From Apium graveolens (Eukaryota; Streptophyta; Magnoliopsida; Apiales; Apiaceae): 64,000 nt of DNA. The stretch covers positions 68,317,648-68,381,647 of the forward strand of contig NC_133650.1 in NCBI RefSeq assembly GCF_009905375.1, given 5' to 3'. The notes under the pieces are model-generated. The model worked only from the letters and a program-made list of their open reading frames with translations, did no database searches and was not told the origin of the DNA. How positions within the stretch are numbered: position 1 is the first letter of the stretch; each line of letters begins with the position of its first letter. Shown piece after piece: positions 11,852 through 22,513 of the stretch. A program made the position numbers and the translations under genes.

Positions 11852-11870
11852 CCCCTCCTTCTAGCGCCAA
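11852..11870 (-). other. E1 primer-binding site
   Basis: On the - strand TTGGCGCTAGAAGGAGGGG directly follows the 5' LTR end (...CCATCAACA) and lies about 30 bp before the gag ATG, the position where a tRNA primes first-strand synthesis. The tRNA is not assigned. Confidence 0.6.
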
Positions 11871-11872
11871 TT

Positions 11873-12126
11873 TGTTGATGGAGGAATTTAGTAGCAACAA
11901 AATTCCAGGTTCGTAGCCGAAAATAAGATCTATGACGGTGGTATTTCGTCGGAAAATGTGAACAGTGTTTGGTGGTTGTGATTAATGGTAGCTGAGATTG
12001 CTTAGGGTTAGTGGTGCCTCCTTTGCGCTCTCAACTTCTGACCCCTTATAATTTGCCTACGTATCCACATTTATAGGGAATCAAGCCAACATAGTTCTTG
12101 GAGAACAAGAAACCTAATGGGCTTAG
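11873..12126 (-). repeat. 5' LTR remnant of E1
   Basis: The 254 bp between the primer-binding site and Athila B are the 3' end of E1's 5' LTR; it reads TGTTGATGGAGG from 11873 on the + strand. The rest lies beyond B, outside the window. B's TSD would be CTTAG (12122-12126). Confidence 0.65.
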
Positions 12127-12795
12127 TGTTGAGTGGAATTTATGACACTTAATAACGCTCCATTAAGCTTTGAATTGGTGTATTTGTACTCAAGTTGTTG
12201 GTGTTTTAATGTGTTTTCTAGTGTTTTTGCATTTCAGGCATTAATCTGGGATCCAGGTGAATTAGTATTGATTTGATGCTAATATGGTGTTAGGATGGTG
12301 TCCAAGGAATAAAGCTCGCAAAGACCAACTCATCGCAACAAGAAAAGAAGAAAATGGAATTTTCTCCAGAAGACCAGTGCACCCGCGCTGTCGTAGTGCG
12401 CGGCCGCGCCCGAAGTACAGAGATACAGCGCCCCGCACTGGTCAAGCGTGCGGCCGCGCCGGGTCGGGAAATTTAAATCCTGATTTTTGTGGGCTTTTAA
12501 TTGGAGTACTTCTTCCATGCATGGACTGCTATATATATGTATAAATAAATGTCATTTTTCATAAGGAGACATAACGGAGCTTAAGGAGAAGACGACAAGA
12601 AGACCTATAGCACAATTCAACAAAGGCGAAGAAGATCTAGTTTATTCTTGAGAATCTTTGTTCTAAGTTGTAATCTTGGACGCTCATTTCTTGTTTTGTT
12701 GAACCTATTACTATGGATTACGTACTCTGTTTATTAGTTGTTTAACAATACTACATTTATTATACCATGCTTTCATCGAAACCAATGTTGATGAT
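12127..12795 (+). repeat. 5' LTR of Athila B, first part
   Basis: Starts TGTTGAGTGGAATTTATGAC and aligns with the 3' LTR at 56032. It has a GC-rich block near 12378-12472 with one copy of the CCCGCGCTGTC unit that is present three times in the 3' LTR. It ends at the D target duplication ATGAT (12791-12795) and resumes at 33684. Confidence 0.9.
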
Positions 12796-13379
12796 TGTTA
12801 TGGATAAAAAACTAAGGTTATTATTTGCTGTATTTATTGCTAAGGTTCGGGAGCTCAAGGCTTTTAATGGCTACTCTCGTGTTTCGTAGCTTAACTCTGC
12901 CTTTACGAGATGCCTACGTATCTCTGTGAATTAGAGAATCAAGCCAAAAAAACATAGTTCTGATTGGTGGGGGTGAGACCCCTTATATAGATGCTGATGG
13001 TCCTTGAATTGGACTTGGTATAGGAGACCTGGTAGGCAAGTCTCATAATTAGAATGGACTTTGGAGTCCTAAGTAGTAGGAAACTGATTCCTTATCCTTT
13101 TAGGTCCCTCTGAGGCTAATCTGCAACGATTTATATCCTTGTCGGGACTCTTCTCAATAACTGATTTTTCCCTTATTAATTAATTACTAAATTAATTAAT
13201 ATTCAGGGTTTTTGGGCCATCTTTGTTCTATCAGGCCTGATCTGGTCCATCAGGCCTGATCAATGTGTTTACCTTTTTGGTCTGAATGTCATATATCTTC
13301 TTATTGGGCCTTACAGCCCAAACCATTTATAATTACTATAATATTTAATTATGTAATCAGGATTTATTTATCCCTATCA
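12796..13379 (-). repeat. 3' LTR of element D
   Basis: This 584-bp LTR pairs with 33096-33678; I count roughly 18-20 substitutions between the two by eye, about 3%, so D is a moderately young insertion. On the - strand it starts TGATAGGGATAAATAAATCC. Confidence 0.9.
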
Positions 13380-13398
13380 TTTGCCCCCCAACTTTTGG
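13380..13398 (-). other. Polypurine tract of element D
   Basis: On the - strand AAAGTTGGGGGGCAAA directly abuts the 3' LTR start TGATAGGG, the site where plus-strand DNA synthesis is primed. Confidence 0.75.
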
Positions 13399-13710
13399 GA
13401 AACCGTATAAGATTTCGCGAAAGTTAAGTTCATTTTTCCCTTACAGGGTATCGTTTTGCATAAAGTATGGAGCGACCTACACGTTTACAACGATTTGCCT
13501 TGTAACGCAGCTCCAGGGTTTGTTAAAAAACTTCCCTCCCTATTTTCTTACCTTCTCCCTATTTTTAGGAATTTTCTAATTTTTTTTTCCAGGAATTTTC
13601 CCTTTTTCCCGGGATTTTTCCAAATTTTTTGCAATTTTCCACAAATGTTTTCAAATTTCCAGCCCTTTTTCGACCAGGATCCTAGTCGAATTTTGGGCCA
13701 TCTTTGCAAT
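13399..13710. other. T-rich noncoding segment of element D
   Basis: This part of D's 3' region is rich in TTTTTCC-like runs (about 13540-13670). Six-frame ORFs across it are low-complexity phenylalanine-rich shadows. No feature is supported. Confidence 0.5.
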
Positions 13711-14025
13711 CCTGGTCGAAAGACTTCCACTAGGATCCACAACCTGGATTTCGACCAGGATCCTAGTCGAGCCTTCGACCTGGATCTAGGTCGAAAATTT
13801 GCCCTTGTTTTGATTCCTGGTCGTAAGGTTTTGACTAGGATTCACGACCTGGAATTCGACCAGGATCCTAGTCGAACCTTCGACCCGGATCTAGTTCAAA
13901 AATTCTGTGCTTATTTGCTTCCTGGTCGATAGATTTCGACTAGGATTCACGACCTGGACTTCGACCAGGGTCCTAGTCGATTCTTCGACCTGGATTTAAG
14001 TCTAGGTTCCTGTACCCCATACCTG
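13711..14025. repeat. 105-bp tandem repeat, three units, in D 3' region
   Basis: Units begin CCTGGTCG at 13711, 13816 and 13921, an exact 105-bp spacing. Each unit holds short inverted words (TCGACCAGGATCCTAGTCGA-like), so it can fold. Plant Tat-lineage elements are known for variable tandem repeats in the 3' untranslated region. Confidence 0.85.
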
Positions 14026-14037
14026 AAAAATATTGTG

Positions 14038-14280
14038 CTTCATTCAACCTCAATCCTGGTCTTGGTTTCGACCTCAATCCTGGTCTTCGTTTTGACCTCA
14101 ATCCAGTTCAATTATACCCGTATTTTTCGGGTATCTGTTCGAAAGATTTCGAGCAGAATTCACGACTTGAAATTCGACCTAAATCCTGGTCTTTTATACC
14201 CGTTATTTTCAGGGGTCTGTTCGAAAGATTTCGAGCAGAATTCACGACTTGAAATTCGACCTGAATCCTGGTCTTTTTGG
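14038..14280. repeat. 82-bp tandem repeat with shorter leader repeats, D 3' region
   Basis: TCTGTTCGAAAGATTTCGAG starts at 14134 and again at 14216, spaced 82 bp, each followed by CACGACTTGAAATTCGACCT and AATCCTGGTCTTTT. Before it, TCAATCCTGGTCTT-like words repeat at shorter spacing (14048-14110). It shares words with the 105-bp repeat, so both probably come from one ancestor. Confidence 0.75.
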
Positions 14281-14446
14281 GCTTCCTTTTAATCCAATTT
14301 GGATTGGGCTTCTGTTTGGGCCTAATCTCCTTTTTTGGGCCTTATATCTTTTAGGGCTTCGATTTGGGCCTTGCATTTTTTCCAAATCCTAATTGGATTT
14401 GGGCCTTCTTTCTTCCAAATCTTAATATGGGCTTTTTAACTCCTAT

Positions 14447-14580
14447 TGGGCCTCTTATTAATCTGGGCCTTAATATATCAAAAACTCTTAGTGGGCCTCT
14501 TATTAATCTGGGCTTAACATATCAAAAATTCTTAGTGGGCCTCTTATTAATCTGGGCTTAACATATCAAAAATATTTTAG
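14447..14580. repeat. 44/45-bp tandem repeat, three units, D 3' region
   Basis: TGGGCCTCTTATTAATCTGG begins at 14447, 14492 and 14536. It lies just upstream of the promoter of the antisense gene. The surrounding 14280-14450 is rich in GGGCTT/GGGCCT words. Confidence 0.8.
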
Positions 14581-14713
14581 AATTCTCAGGAATTTTATTT
14601 AATTTCTTTCGAATTCCCTTGGAATATTCTGGAATGTTCCATTTTCTGGGCTTTTTTCTTTGGGCCCTATCTCCTTTTTGGGCTTTTTGTCCCTTCAACT
14701 TCACGTTTCCTCC

Positions 14714-14721
14714 TATATAAA
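14714..14721 (+). promoter_or_regulatory. TATA box of the antisense gene in D
   Basis: TATATAAA lies 230 bp before the ATG and is followed by a pyrimidine-rich leader (CTCCTCACTTTCTCATTTC...). A transcript starting near 14745 would contain the 5'-UTR intron at 14861-14943. Transcription is inferred. Confidence 0.6.
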
Positions 14722-14943
14722 GGAGTGAGTAGAGTCTACTGCTCCTCACTTTCTCATTTCTAAATTCTTCTTCTTTCTTCTTCTATCAAGAATCTCAGAG
14801 CAATAATAGTAAGTCGGAGTATTTTAAGCCCCAAAGCCTGTTTTAGGAGCATTCCTTCAGGTAAAATTCTGCCTTTACTTCTTGTGCTTGTTTTTGCATA
14901 GTTTGCGCTTTTAAAATTATATCTTTATGTGCCCTTTTTTCAG

Positions 14944-16905
14944 ATGGCTGATAAGAAAATGACTCGTTTGGCCAAGATGAATGTGGCCAGAAAGTCCAAA
15001 GAATTCCCTATTCGATCAAGGTACACTTCCTTGATTGATATGATCAACACCAGAGGGGACGAGTACCCGTCTGATGCACATCTGGACGCGCACGACCATA
15101 TTAGTGCCTTGTGGGATCCAAAGGAGCTGGAAAAGTTGAGTAGCTGTTTTAGAATCAAGGATCCTTTCAAACTGGTTCTTGCAGGTCCGACCGACAGGGT
15201 CTATCAGTGGAGGAAGGACGCATTATACGTCTACAGGGATACTCTATGAGCAGGTATCAGACTTCCTTTCCACCCATTTATCCCCGTACTGCTAGCTGAT
15301 GTGGGCATCAGCCCTTGCCAACTCCCCCTTAATTCTTGGAGGCTCATTCTGTGCTATCTGTCGCAATGCGCCAAACACAATGTCCCCACTTCTGTTGCTG
15401 TTTTCAGAAATATTTTTCAGTTCAAGAACAACCCTGATAAGAATCCGGGTTGGGTTTCTTTAAACCAACGCCCAACTATTCCCCATATAGTGAACGGGAA
15501 GTCCATCCCCGACAACAATTTGGGGTAGAAAAAAGATTTTTTGTTCGTCATTTGGGAGGGTAGCGATTGGGGCACCCTGTTCGGCTCATCTTTTGGGCTA
15601 GCTGTGGATGGGAGCCCAAATGATATTACTTCATCTGAGGAGGAGACCAGAGCTTTCAATCTCCTCCCGTCCCTAAGAAGAGTACGTTTCCTTTCTTACC
15701 TAGCTCTTTTTATTTCCTTCATTTTATATTTTGCTGATTCCTCACCTTACTTATCTCATTTGTTGCAGTGGCTGAGAAAATTGAGGAGGCTACAAAGCCT
15801 AAAGACCTAGAGACAACCAGGATGAAGCGTGCTAGAAAGGTCTTTAAAGACCCGCGCCTTGGGGATCGCTTCCCGGAGTTCCTACTCCAAGCAATGGAAC
15901 CAGGCGAGGAAGGCCCCAGCCAAGTTTTGCGCACCAAGTAGAACTCAGGGTCTTACTTTCAACCTGCTTGGGGAATCCGGGGCAAGGATTCAATTGTTGG
16001 AAACACAGCGCTTGCTAAGGAATGGTCTAAGCATTCCATCTCCCCGGTTGACTATCAAGACTTTGTCCTTCAATGGGACTTAGAGGGGAACGAGCTTTTT
16101 GGAGCTCAGGCTTTGGCGATGGTACGTCTTTTTCCTTTGCCCTTCATAGTTGCCTTTTTGATTTTCTCATCTCATACTCTTGCTGTGTTTCTTGTAGGCG
16201 AACGCCCATTTTCATGGGGTGATTCACCAAGCCAAGGCTTGGAAGGTTGGCCTGGAGGACGCGAACAAGAAGTTAGAGGAGGCCAACCAAAGAATAGAGG
16301 CCCTTGAAGCCCAACTTGCCTCTTCCACTTCTGACCTGGAAACGGCCCGGGCCAAAAATGTTATCCTGAAGGCTCAAAAGGATAAAGCCTTTGATGGCTG
16401 GATGGACACTCAAGAGTTTAAGGACTTAATGGTGGAGCACGATGCCCTCCTACACCCAGTTAGCTATAAGGAAGGCTGGGATGCTGCTGTGGAGGCCATT
16501 CATGATGAATTTCCAGAAGTCTTCGAACAGTCCTCCTTCCCTTGCCCTGTGCGAGTTCCAACACTTGGGGGTGTTACAGACAAGCTCGTTGACCTGATCA
16601 AGGACGACCCGTCGGGGAGCCAAGGCCAAAAGAGGAAGGAGCTTGAGTCCAGCTCTGGAGAGGAGGAAGCTTCTTCTGAAGAGGAGTCTGAGCCCGTTGC
16701 AAAGAAGGTCAGGTTGGAAGAGCCTCCTAGGGCAGTGCCTCAGAAACCAGCGTCTCCTGCAGCATCCAAGGCATCTGAAGGCAGTTTTGATGGAACCTCT
16801 ACGGGGACTTCCGAGGGGACGACTGAGACGTCCGAGGGGACGACTGAGACATTCGAAGAGGCTTCGGATAGTGGTTCCGACGAATCCCAGCCTTCCAAGG
16901 CCTAA
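14944..16905 (+). pseudogene. Antisense intron-containing extra ORF of element D (transposase_28-like)
   Basis: The gene runs opposite to gag-pol between integrase and the 3' LTR. Introns: 14861-14943 in the 5' UTR (CAG|GTAAAA...TTTTCAG|ATG), 15682-15768 (GTACGT...TTGCAG) and 16122-16197 (GTACGT...TTGTAG), all short and T-rich as in plants. Exon 2 encodes a globular domain (LPFHPFIPVLLADVGISPCQ, GWVSLNQRPTIPH, FVIWEGSDWGTLFG) that, from memory, resembles the Pfam family called putative gypsy type transposon (transposase_28). Exon 4 encodes a coiled coil (LEDANKKLEEANQRIEALEA) and a long acidic Ser/Glu/Thr tail ending at 16905. It is broken: TGA at 15247, TAG at 15526 and 15939, and exons 2 and 3 are out of phase by one base. 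Such antisense ORFs are described in some Tat-lineage elements; their function is unknown. Confidence 0.75.
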
Positions 16906-17233
16906 GTTTTTTTTATGTATTTCTTCTTTATTAGATAATGTTTGAACTTTGTAACTGACTTTTCGCGTTTTGTCCAAGTATCGACGTATTTCTCTTTTGA
17001 TTTTTCAAACTCAAGTTTATAACTTGGTTTTATCTTTCATAAAGCAATCAATTCTAATAGGCCAAGATTAAGTCGAAGATTTTATATTATAACTTGTATT
17101 CTGGATACCTTACATAAGATGGGTTCAACCCTAATAAACATATTTTCTATATAGAAAAACCCTAAACAAGAAAAGCTTCAAGGTGCTTTTAAACCTACTT
17201 GTCATACTGTGACAAGTGATAATCGTGCTTTAA
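16906..17233. other. Convergent intergenic segment in D
   Basis: 328 bp separate the stop of the + strand antisense gene from the end of the - strand integrase. It is AT-rich and carries the 3' ends of both genes. I see no repeat or further ORF. Confidence 0.5.
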
Positions 17234-18402
17234 CTATCTCATATTGATGAAGTACGGCCCTTCCCAATTTGGAGCAAGCCTCCCTTTCTGCCCTACACCA
17301 GAAGCTTCCACTTTCCTCAAAACTAAATCACCTTGTTTGAAGAATCTTTCTTTAACCCTTAGGTCGTAGTAGAACGAAGCTTTTTTCTGATATTCCATTA
17401 TCTTCGCATGTGCCTCATCTCGTACTTCATCAATTAGATCCAGGGCCAACCTTTGCCCTTCTTCATTTTCCTCAGCATTGAAAGTTTGAATCCTGGGGGA
17501 AGAATGTGATATCTCTATGGGAACAACTGCTTCGGCACCATATGCTACCATGAAGGGAGTTGCTCCAGTCGTGACTCTACAGGTAGTCCTATAGGCCCAC
17601 AATATAGGGAGTATTTCATCCACCCAGTTATTCCTTGACTTCTCGATCCTCTTCTTTAGTCCATCTAGGATTATTCGGTTTGCCACTTCCGCTTGCCCAT
17701 TGGCTTGCGGGTGGGCCACAGATGTGAATCGTAACTCAATTTCATTTTCCTCACAATACTTCTTGAATTCCTCGTTGTTGGACTGTGTTCCATTGTCAGC
17801 GACTAAGATGCAGGGAATTCCATACCGGCATATAATACTTTCCCATAGGAATTGTGCAACCTGCTTAGTTGTGATCTTGGCCAAGGGCTTGGCTTTGATC
17901 CACTTGGTGAAATAATCAATGGCAACAATCAGAAACTTCCTTTGTGCCGTGGTCATGGGGAAAGGCCCTAATATGTCCATCCCCCACATAGCAAAGGGGA
18001 TGGGCGAGTTGATAGAGGTCAGCATCTCGGGGGGTTGTCTAACAACTGGTGCGTGCTTCTGACAACGGTCACATTTTTTCACATATTCTTTGGCATCAGC
18101 CATCATTTCTAGCCAATAGAAGCCTAAACGAGTTATCTTATGAGCCAAGGCCCTGCCCCCAAGTGTTGCCCGCATATGCCTTCATGTACTTCTTCAAGAG
18201 CCAAGCGAGCCTCATCAGGCCTGAGACATCTTAAGTAGGGAACCACGAAAGATCTCTTATACAGAATTCCATCTATTAAAGAGTATCTAAGTGCTCGAAC
18301 AGCCAATTTTCGTGCTTCAGTAGCATCATTAGGTAACCAGCCAGTTTGAATGTGAACCTTAATGGGATCAATCCATAACGTCCCCAGGCCTATAGGAGCC
18401 AC
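17234..18402 (-). pseudogene. pol: D integrase, frameshifted
   Basis: Integrase inserts the cDNA into the host chromosome. The zinc-binding H-H-C-C module spans VHEGICGQHL (near 18155) and KKCDRCQKHA. The core shows catalytic D in MWGMDILGPFP, D in CILVADNGTQSNN and E in NGQAEVANRIILDGL, all three present. The C-terminal part has DLVLRKVEASG and PNWEGPYFI, then stops at 17234. A frame change between 18175 and 18133 separates the zinc module from the core. Confidence 0.85.
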
Positions 18403-18997
18403 AAGCTTAATATTAATGCTCCGTGTTTTCAGAACGCAATAGTATACACTTCCAGAACTTTCTTCTATTTCAGACGAAGCAAATTTTGATAGTGCATCTG
18501 CCTTAGCATTTTCCTTGGAATGTGCTCAACATGGCATTCATCAAATTAGGTCATCACAGCCCTTACTAGGCGGACATATTTAGCCATCGTCTCATCCCTT
18601 GCCTCAAACTCTCCCTTCACCTGGGATACGACCAACTTCGAGTCTCCACAGACTTTTAAGTTCTTGACTCTAAGTGTCCCTGCTAAGCCAAGACCACCTA
18701 TCAGAGCTTCATATTCTGCCTCATTGTTTGTGGTTGGGAAGTCTAACTTCATTACATACTCAATTAAGAACCCATCAGGGCTTTGTAAAAGCAAACCTGC
18801 TCCACTTGAATTTGTTTTTGATGCTCCATCAAAATAGAGAACCCAATATTCTTTCTCCTTATCGTCCTTCTCTTTGTCCCCATTATCGACTTCCTTGTCT
18901 TGAGGTATGGTATCTTCCTGCCCCCTGACTTCTTGGTTGGGTATTGTACATTCCACCACGAAGTCAGCTAGTGCCTGGGCTTTTATTATCGTTCGTG
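18403..18997 (-). pseudogene. pol: D RNase H domain and RT-RNase H junction
   Basis: RNase H removes the RNA strand of the RNA-DNA hybrid. The open frame 18959-18546 contains LYFDGASKTNSSGAG, TNNEAEYEALIGGLGLA and VCGDSKLVVSQVKGEFEA, giving D, E and D. The last part (HIPRK..., 18546-18403) is frameshifted. Upstream, KAQALADFVVE reads to about 18997, then the copia LTR begins. The RT expected upstream is missing on both sides of the copia array. Confidence 0.8.
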
Positions 18998-19002
18998 GCT
19001 TA

Positions 19003-20653
19003 TGTTGGATTTTAATCGCAGCGGAAGCATGGAAAAACAGTTTTACACATATAAAAGTCCAAATAAAAGCATATAAATCGTGATTAGAACATATGAATCG
19101 ATTACTAACCTTTAATATCGATCCAAAAGCAACGATCGGAGATCCTTAGCAGCTGCTCCTCAAACGTGAAGCACTCCACCGGTATCCACCAAGAAAACGA
19201 TGCTAAGGAGGAAGAGGTGGAGAGAATTAGGTTTTTCTAAAAAAAATTGGGTTAGAATGAAAATAAGGTTTATAATAGTATATTTATAGGCAAAATTTTC
19301 AGCTGAAATTTTCCCATAAAATATTATTATTATTAACCCTTTATTATTCACATTAATAATTAAAACATCTTTTAATTATTAATCATTTTCTAAACACTTT
19401 AGAAATAATTATCTCTTTTGATTTAATTTCCAAAAATTAAATTCTTAATTAATAATATTAAGAACTTTTCTTAATTAATTTATAATCAATTAAATCTCAT
19501 TTAATCAATTATTCAATTTGCCAATTAATTATTTATTTCATAAATAAATAATTATTAGTCATTATTAATTAATTCCTCCACCATTAAATCATTCTCTTTT
19601 ATGGTGTGACCCTGTAGGTTCAATATTAAGCCGGTAGTAGAAATAAATAATAATAAAACTATTTTATCATTATTTATATAAATTCTCTAATTTATTAAAT
19701 ATGATTAATCAATTAATCATATTTATTCTACATCGTGAGGGATACTTCTCAGCATATCGCGACTATCCGGATAATACGAATTCACTGCTTAGAATACCAA
19801 GAACCTATTCAGTGAATAGTTACCGTACAATTAACTCCTTCTACCCTACAATGTCTTGATTAAATACAAGGTATGGATCTTGTGTCAAGCCTATCTAATT
19901 TAATCATTTGCTTTCCCATTTACTATGCTCAGTTCTATGTAAATTAGAAACTCCTTTCTAATTTCATTCACTCTGGCCAGAGATTTTCTGAACTAGCATA
20001 AGTGGATCAGCCTTGACATTCTCTTTCTTCACTGGAAGGGGTAGATCCTTTATTGATCATACACTATCTTCGTGTACAAATTCCTATACCCAGTAGAGCC
20101 CTAATAATTGTCCCTGGAGACTAAGAACTAAACCAAAGCATAGTTCAGTGTACACAAGATGACTATGATGACCTCAAGTCTAAGGATACTTGTACAACTA
20201 TCACTATGTAAACAACTGCTGACACGTGAGTGAACTCCATCAGTTGTTCAGCTGTGCGAGTCATGTTCAGTGAACTTATTCTATAATAAGCACCTACATA
20301 CTAGCTATAGTGTCACCACACAAATATCTATGAGAACAGACATCCTTCATAATGAAGCAAGCATAGTATGTACCGATCTTTGCGGATTATTAATTACCAG
20401 TTTGTAATCCTATGACCAGGAACTGTTTAAGTTTAGAGTTATCATCTTTTAGGTCTCACTATTATGATCTCATCATAATCCATAAAAAGCTTTACTCTAA
20501 ACTATGGTATATTTTATTTGAACACTTAAATAGATAGAGCCCGTAATAAAAACAAAACAAGTCTTTTATTAATATCAAAGAAATCAAAACAGATTACATA
20601 AAATTTTTTCCAAAATCCTCATACATAATTGGACTTAGGACATATTCCTTTCA
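19003..20653 (-). repeat. Copia LTR 1 (3' LTR of copy X)
   Basis: Starts TGTTGGATTTTAATCGCAGC on the + strand and ends ATTCCTTTCA, abutting a polypurine tract (20654-20668; GTACAAGTGGGAGAT on the - strand). 1651 bp, longer than LTR 3 (1571 bp). It aligns with LTR 3 through words such as GGTGTGACCCTGTAGGTTCA and GCATATCGCGACTATCCGGA-like sequence. Confidence 0.9.
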
Positions 20654-22314
20654 ATCTCCCACTTGTACTAAAGCCAATCACTCTGGTATCTAATACCCAT
20701 CTTGTCTTTATGACGATCAAAGTGACTTTCAGAAAGTAGCTTTGTGAGTGGGTCTGCTATGTTGTTATGTGTGTCAACTCTCTTTCAATACTAGAAATGT
20801 TACCGCGCTCCCACTAACCCTTTTGTAGACATATGGTTCATCTACATTTTTGATAAAACCAAACTCTTTGATTGTCTCATCAAAACGGATATTCCATCTA
20901 CGAGAAGCTTGCTTTAAACCACATATGGTTCGCAGCAGCTTACACACTAGGTTTTCATTTCCCTTGGAAAGAAAACCATATGGCCATTTGCCAGATTTCA
21001 TAGTCGTAATAAGCAGTAATCGCAAGAAAAATCCGAACTGATTTTAACAGGGCTACAGGTAAAAGGTTTCATCAAAGTCAATTCATTGCCTTTGTTTGAA
21101 TTCTTTTTCCACAAGCCTGGCCTTAAAGGTCTCCACCTGGCCATTTGCCTTAATCTTTCTTTTGTATACCGTATACATAGATTCCATTTCGGATTTCATG
21201 GCACTTTGCCATTTCTCTGAGTCAATACTACTCATAGCCTCATTATAAGTCATAGGGTCGTCTTCATCGATGATTAACAACTCATTGTCATTCTCAATGA
21301 CAAGGCCATAATACCTCTCAGGTTGGCGAGACACTCTCTCTGACATACGAACGGACTGTTCCACAGAAGGTTGTTCAGTCTGAACAGGTGATTCCACTTG
21401 AACCCTAGTAGTTTGTGCTTCTTGAACTTCATCAAGTTTAATTTTGCTCCCACTATTTCCTTCAAGGATAAACTCCTTTTCCAATAAGGTAGCATGTCTG
21501 GAGACAAACACCCGATGATCGGTGTAAAAGTAATACCCTAAAGTCTCTTTAGGATATCCCACAAAACTACATTTTACGGATCGAGATTCCAGCTTATCTG
21601 GGTCAACTTTCTTGACATAAGCTGGACATCCCCAAATCTTAACATGTTTAAGACTCGGTTTCCTTTCTTTCCATATCTCATATGGAGTTTGAGGAACAGA
21701 TTTGGAAGGCACCTTATTCAGTAAATATGTTGAGGTTTCAAATGCATAACCCCATAGGAATACTGGAAGATTTGCATAGCTCATCATGGACTAAACCATG
21801 TCTAACAAAGTTCGATTTCTCCTTTCAGATACCAATCTGGAGGAGTCCACTGGGAGACTATACCCTTTTCTTTGAGATAATCCAGAAACTCTCCATTCAA
21901 GTATTCACCACCTCGATCTGATCGAAGAGTTATAATACCATTTTTGGTTTGTTTCTCCACTTTATACTTATACTCTTTGAACTTTTCAAAGGCTTCAGAC
22001 TTGTGTTTCATCAAACACATATCCGAATCTAGATCTATCATCTATGAAAGTAATGAAGTATGAAAATCCACCCATGGCTTGCGTAGACATTGGTCCACAT
22101 ACATCTGTGTGTACCAATCCTAGAAATCTGCAGCCCTCTCTCCATGTTCACTAAATGGAGATTTGGTCATTTTACCCAATAGACAAGACTCGCATGTAGG
22201 ATATGATTCAAAATCAAAAAGGGTCAAGTAACCCTTCCTTATGCAATGTCCGCAGTCTATTTTCACTAATATGACCAAGTCTGCAGTGCCAAAAGAAAGT
22301 GAGATTTTCATCAT
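20654..22314 (-). pseudogene. pol: Copia X integrase and deleted RT
   Basis: The order is integrase then RT, as in copia. The GAG-pre-integrase zinc region (CESCLLGKMTKSPF, 22314-22120), the core ([17 protein letters not shown], 22041-21802) and the end ([30 protein letters not shown], 21787-21083) are in different frames. RT keeps VETFKARLV and LLRTICGLKQASRRWNIRFD but two parts are gone: the block between EIWQM and the segment before NENLVCKL (motif A, first catalytic Asp), and everything from FLVLY to near the end of RNase H, including the YVDD site. The remaining end reads THNNIADPLTKLLSESHFD. Confidence 0.85.
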
Positions 22315-22513
22315 CCCTTTTCTTTTATTAGTTTGTTCAATCTGAAGTAAATTATGTCACATACATACAGACCATTATTTAAAGTACCACGTCCATAAAG
22401 AATATAATCTCTAAGAATAAAACATTCATTATTCTCAATAATAAACGAAAATTCAGCCAACTCTAACATGGGAATAATATTCCTCACAATCGAGGGAACA
22501 AAATAACAATTGT

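Larger units (their letters stand above)
4127..12126 (-). mobile_element. Tat-like Ty3/gypsy element E1, 5' portion, host of nested insertions
   Basis: On the - strand this reads 5' LTR remnant (12126-11873), primer-binding site (11870-11852), gag from ATG 11823, protease and RT, cut at 4127 by element A. The gag is interrupted by a solo LTR and a MITE. RNase H, integrase and the 3' LTR lie beyond A, outside the window. The RT motif CVDFTDLNKA and the form of the gag remnant fit the Tat (Ogre/Retand-like) lineage. It is the oldest layer because all neighbours insert into it. Confidence 0.8.

Noticed and set aside
13456..13932. 158-codon ORF over the T-rich and 105-bp repeat region of D
   Set aside because: A Phe-rich low-complexity start and repeat-driven reading; 105 bp is a multiple of 3, which keeps the frame open by chance.
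16450..16977. 175-codon - strand ORF opposite the antisense gene
   Set aside because: It is the mirror of the Glu/Ser-rich exon 4 and has no family features.
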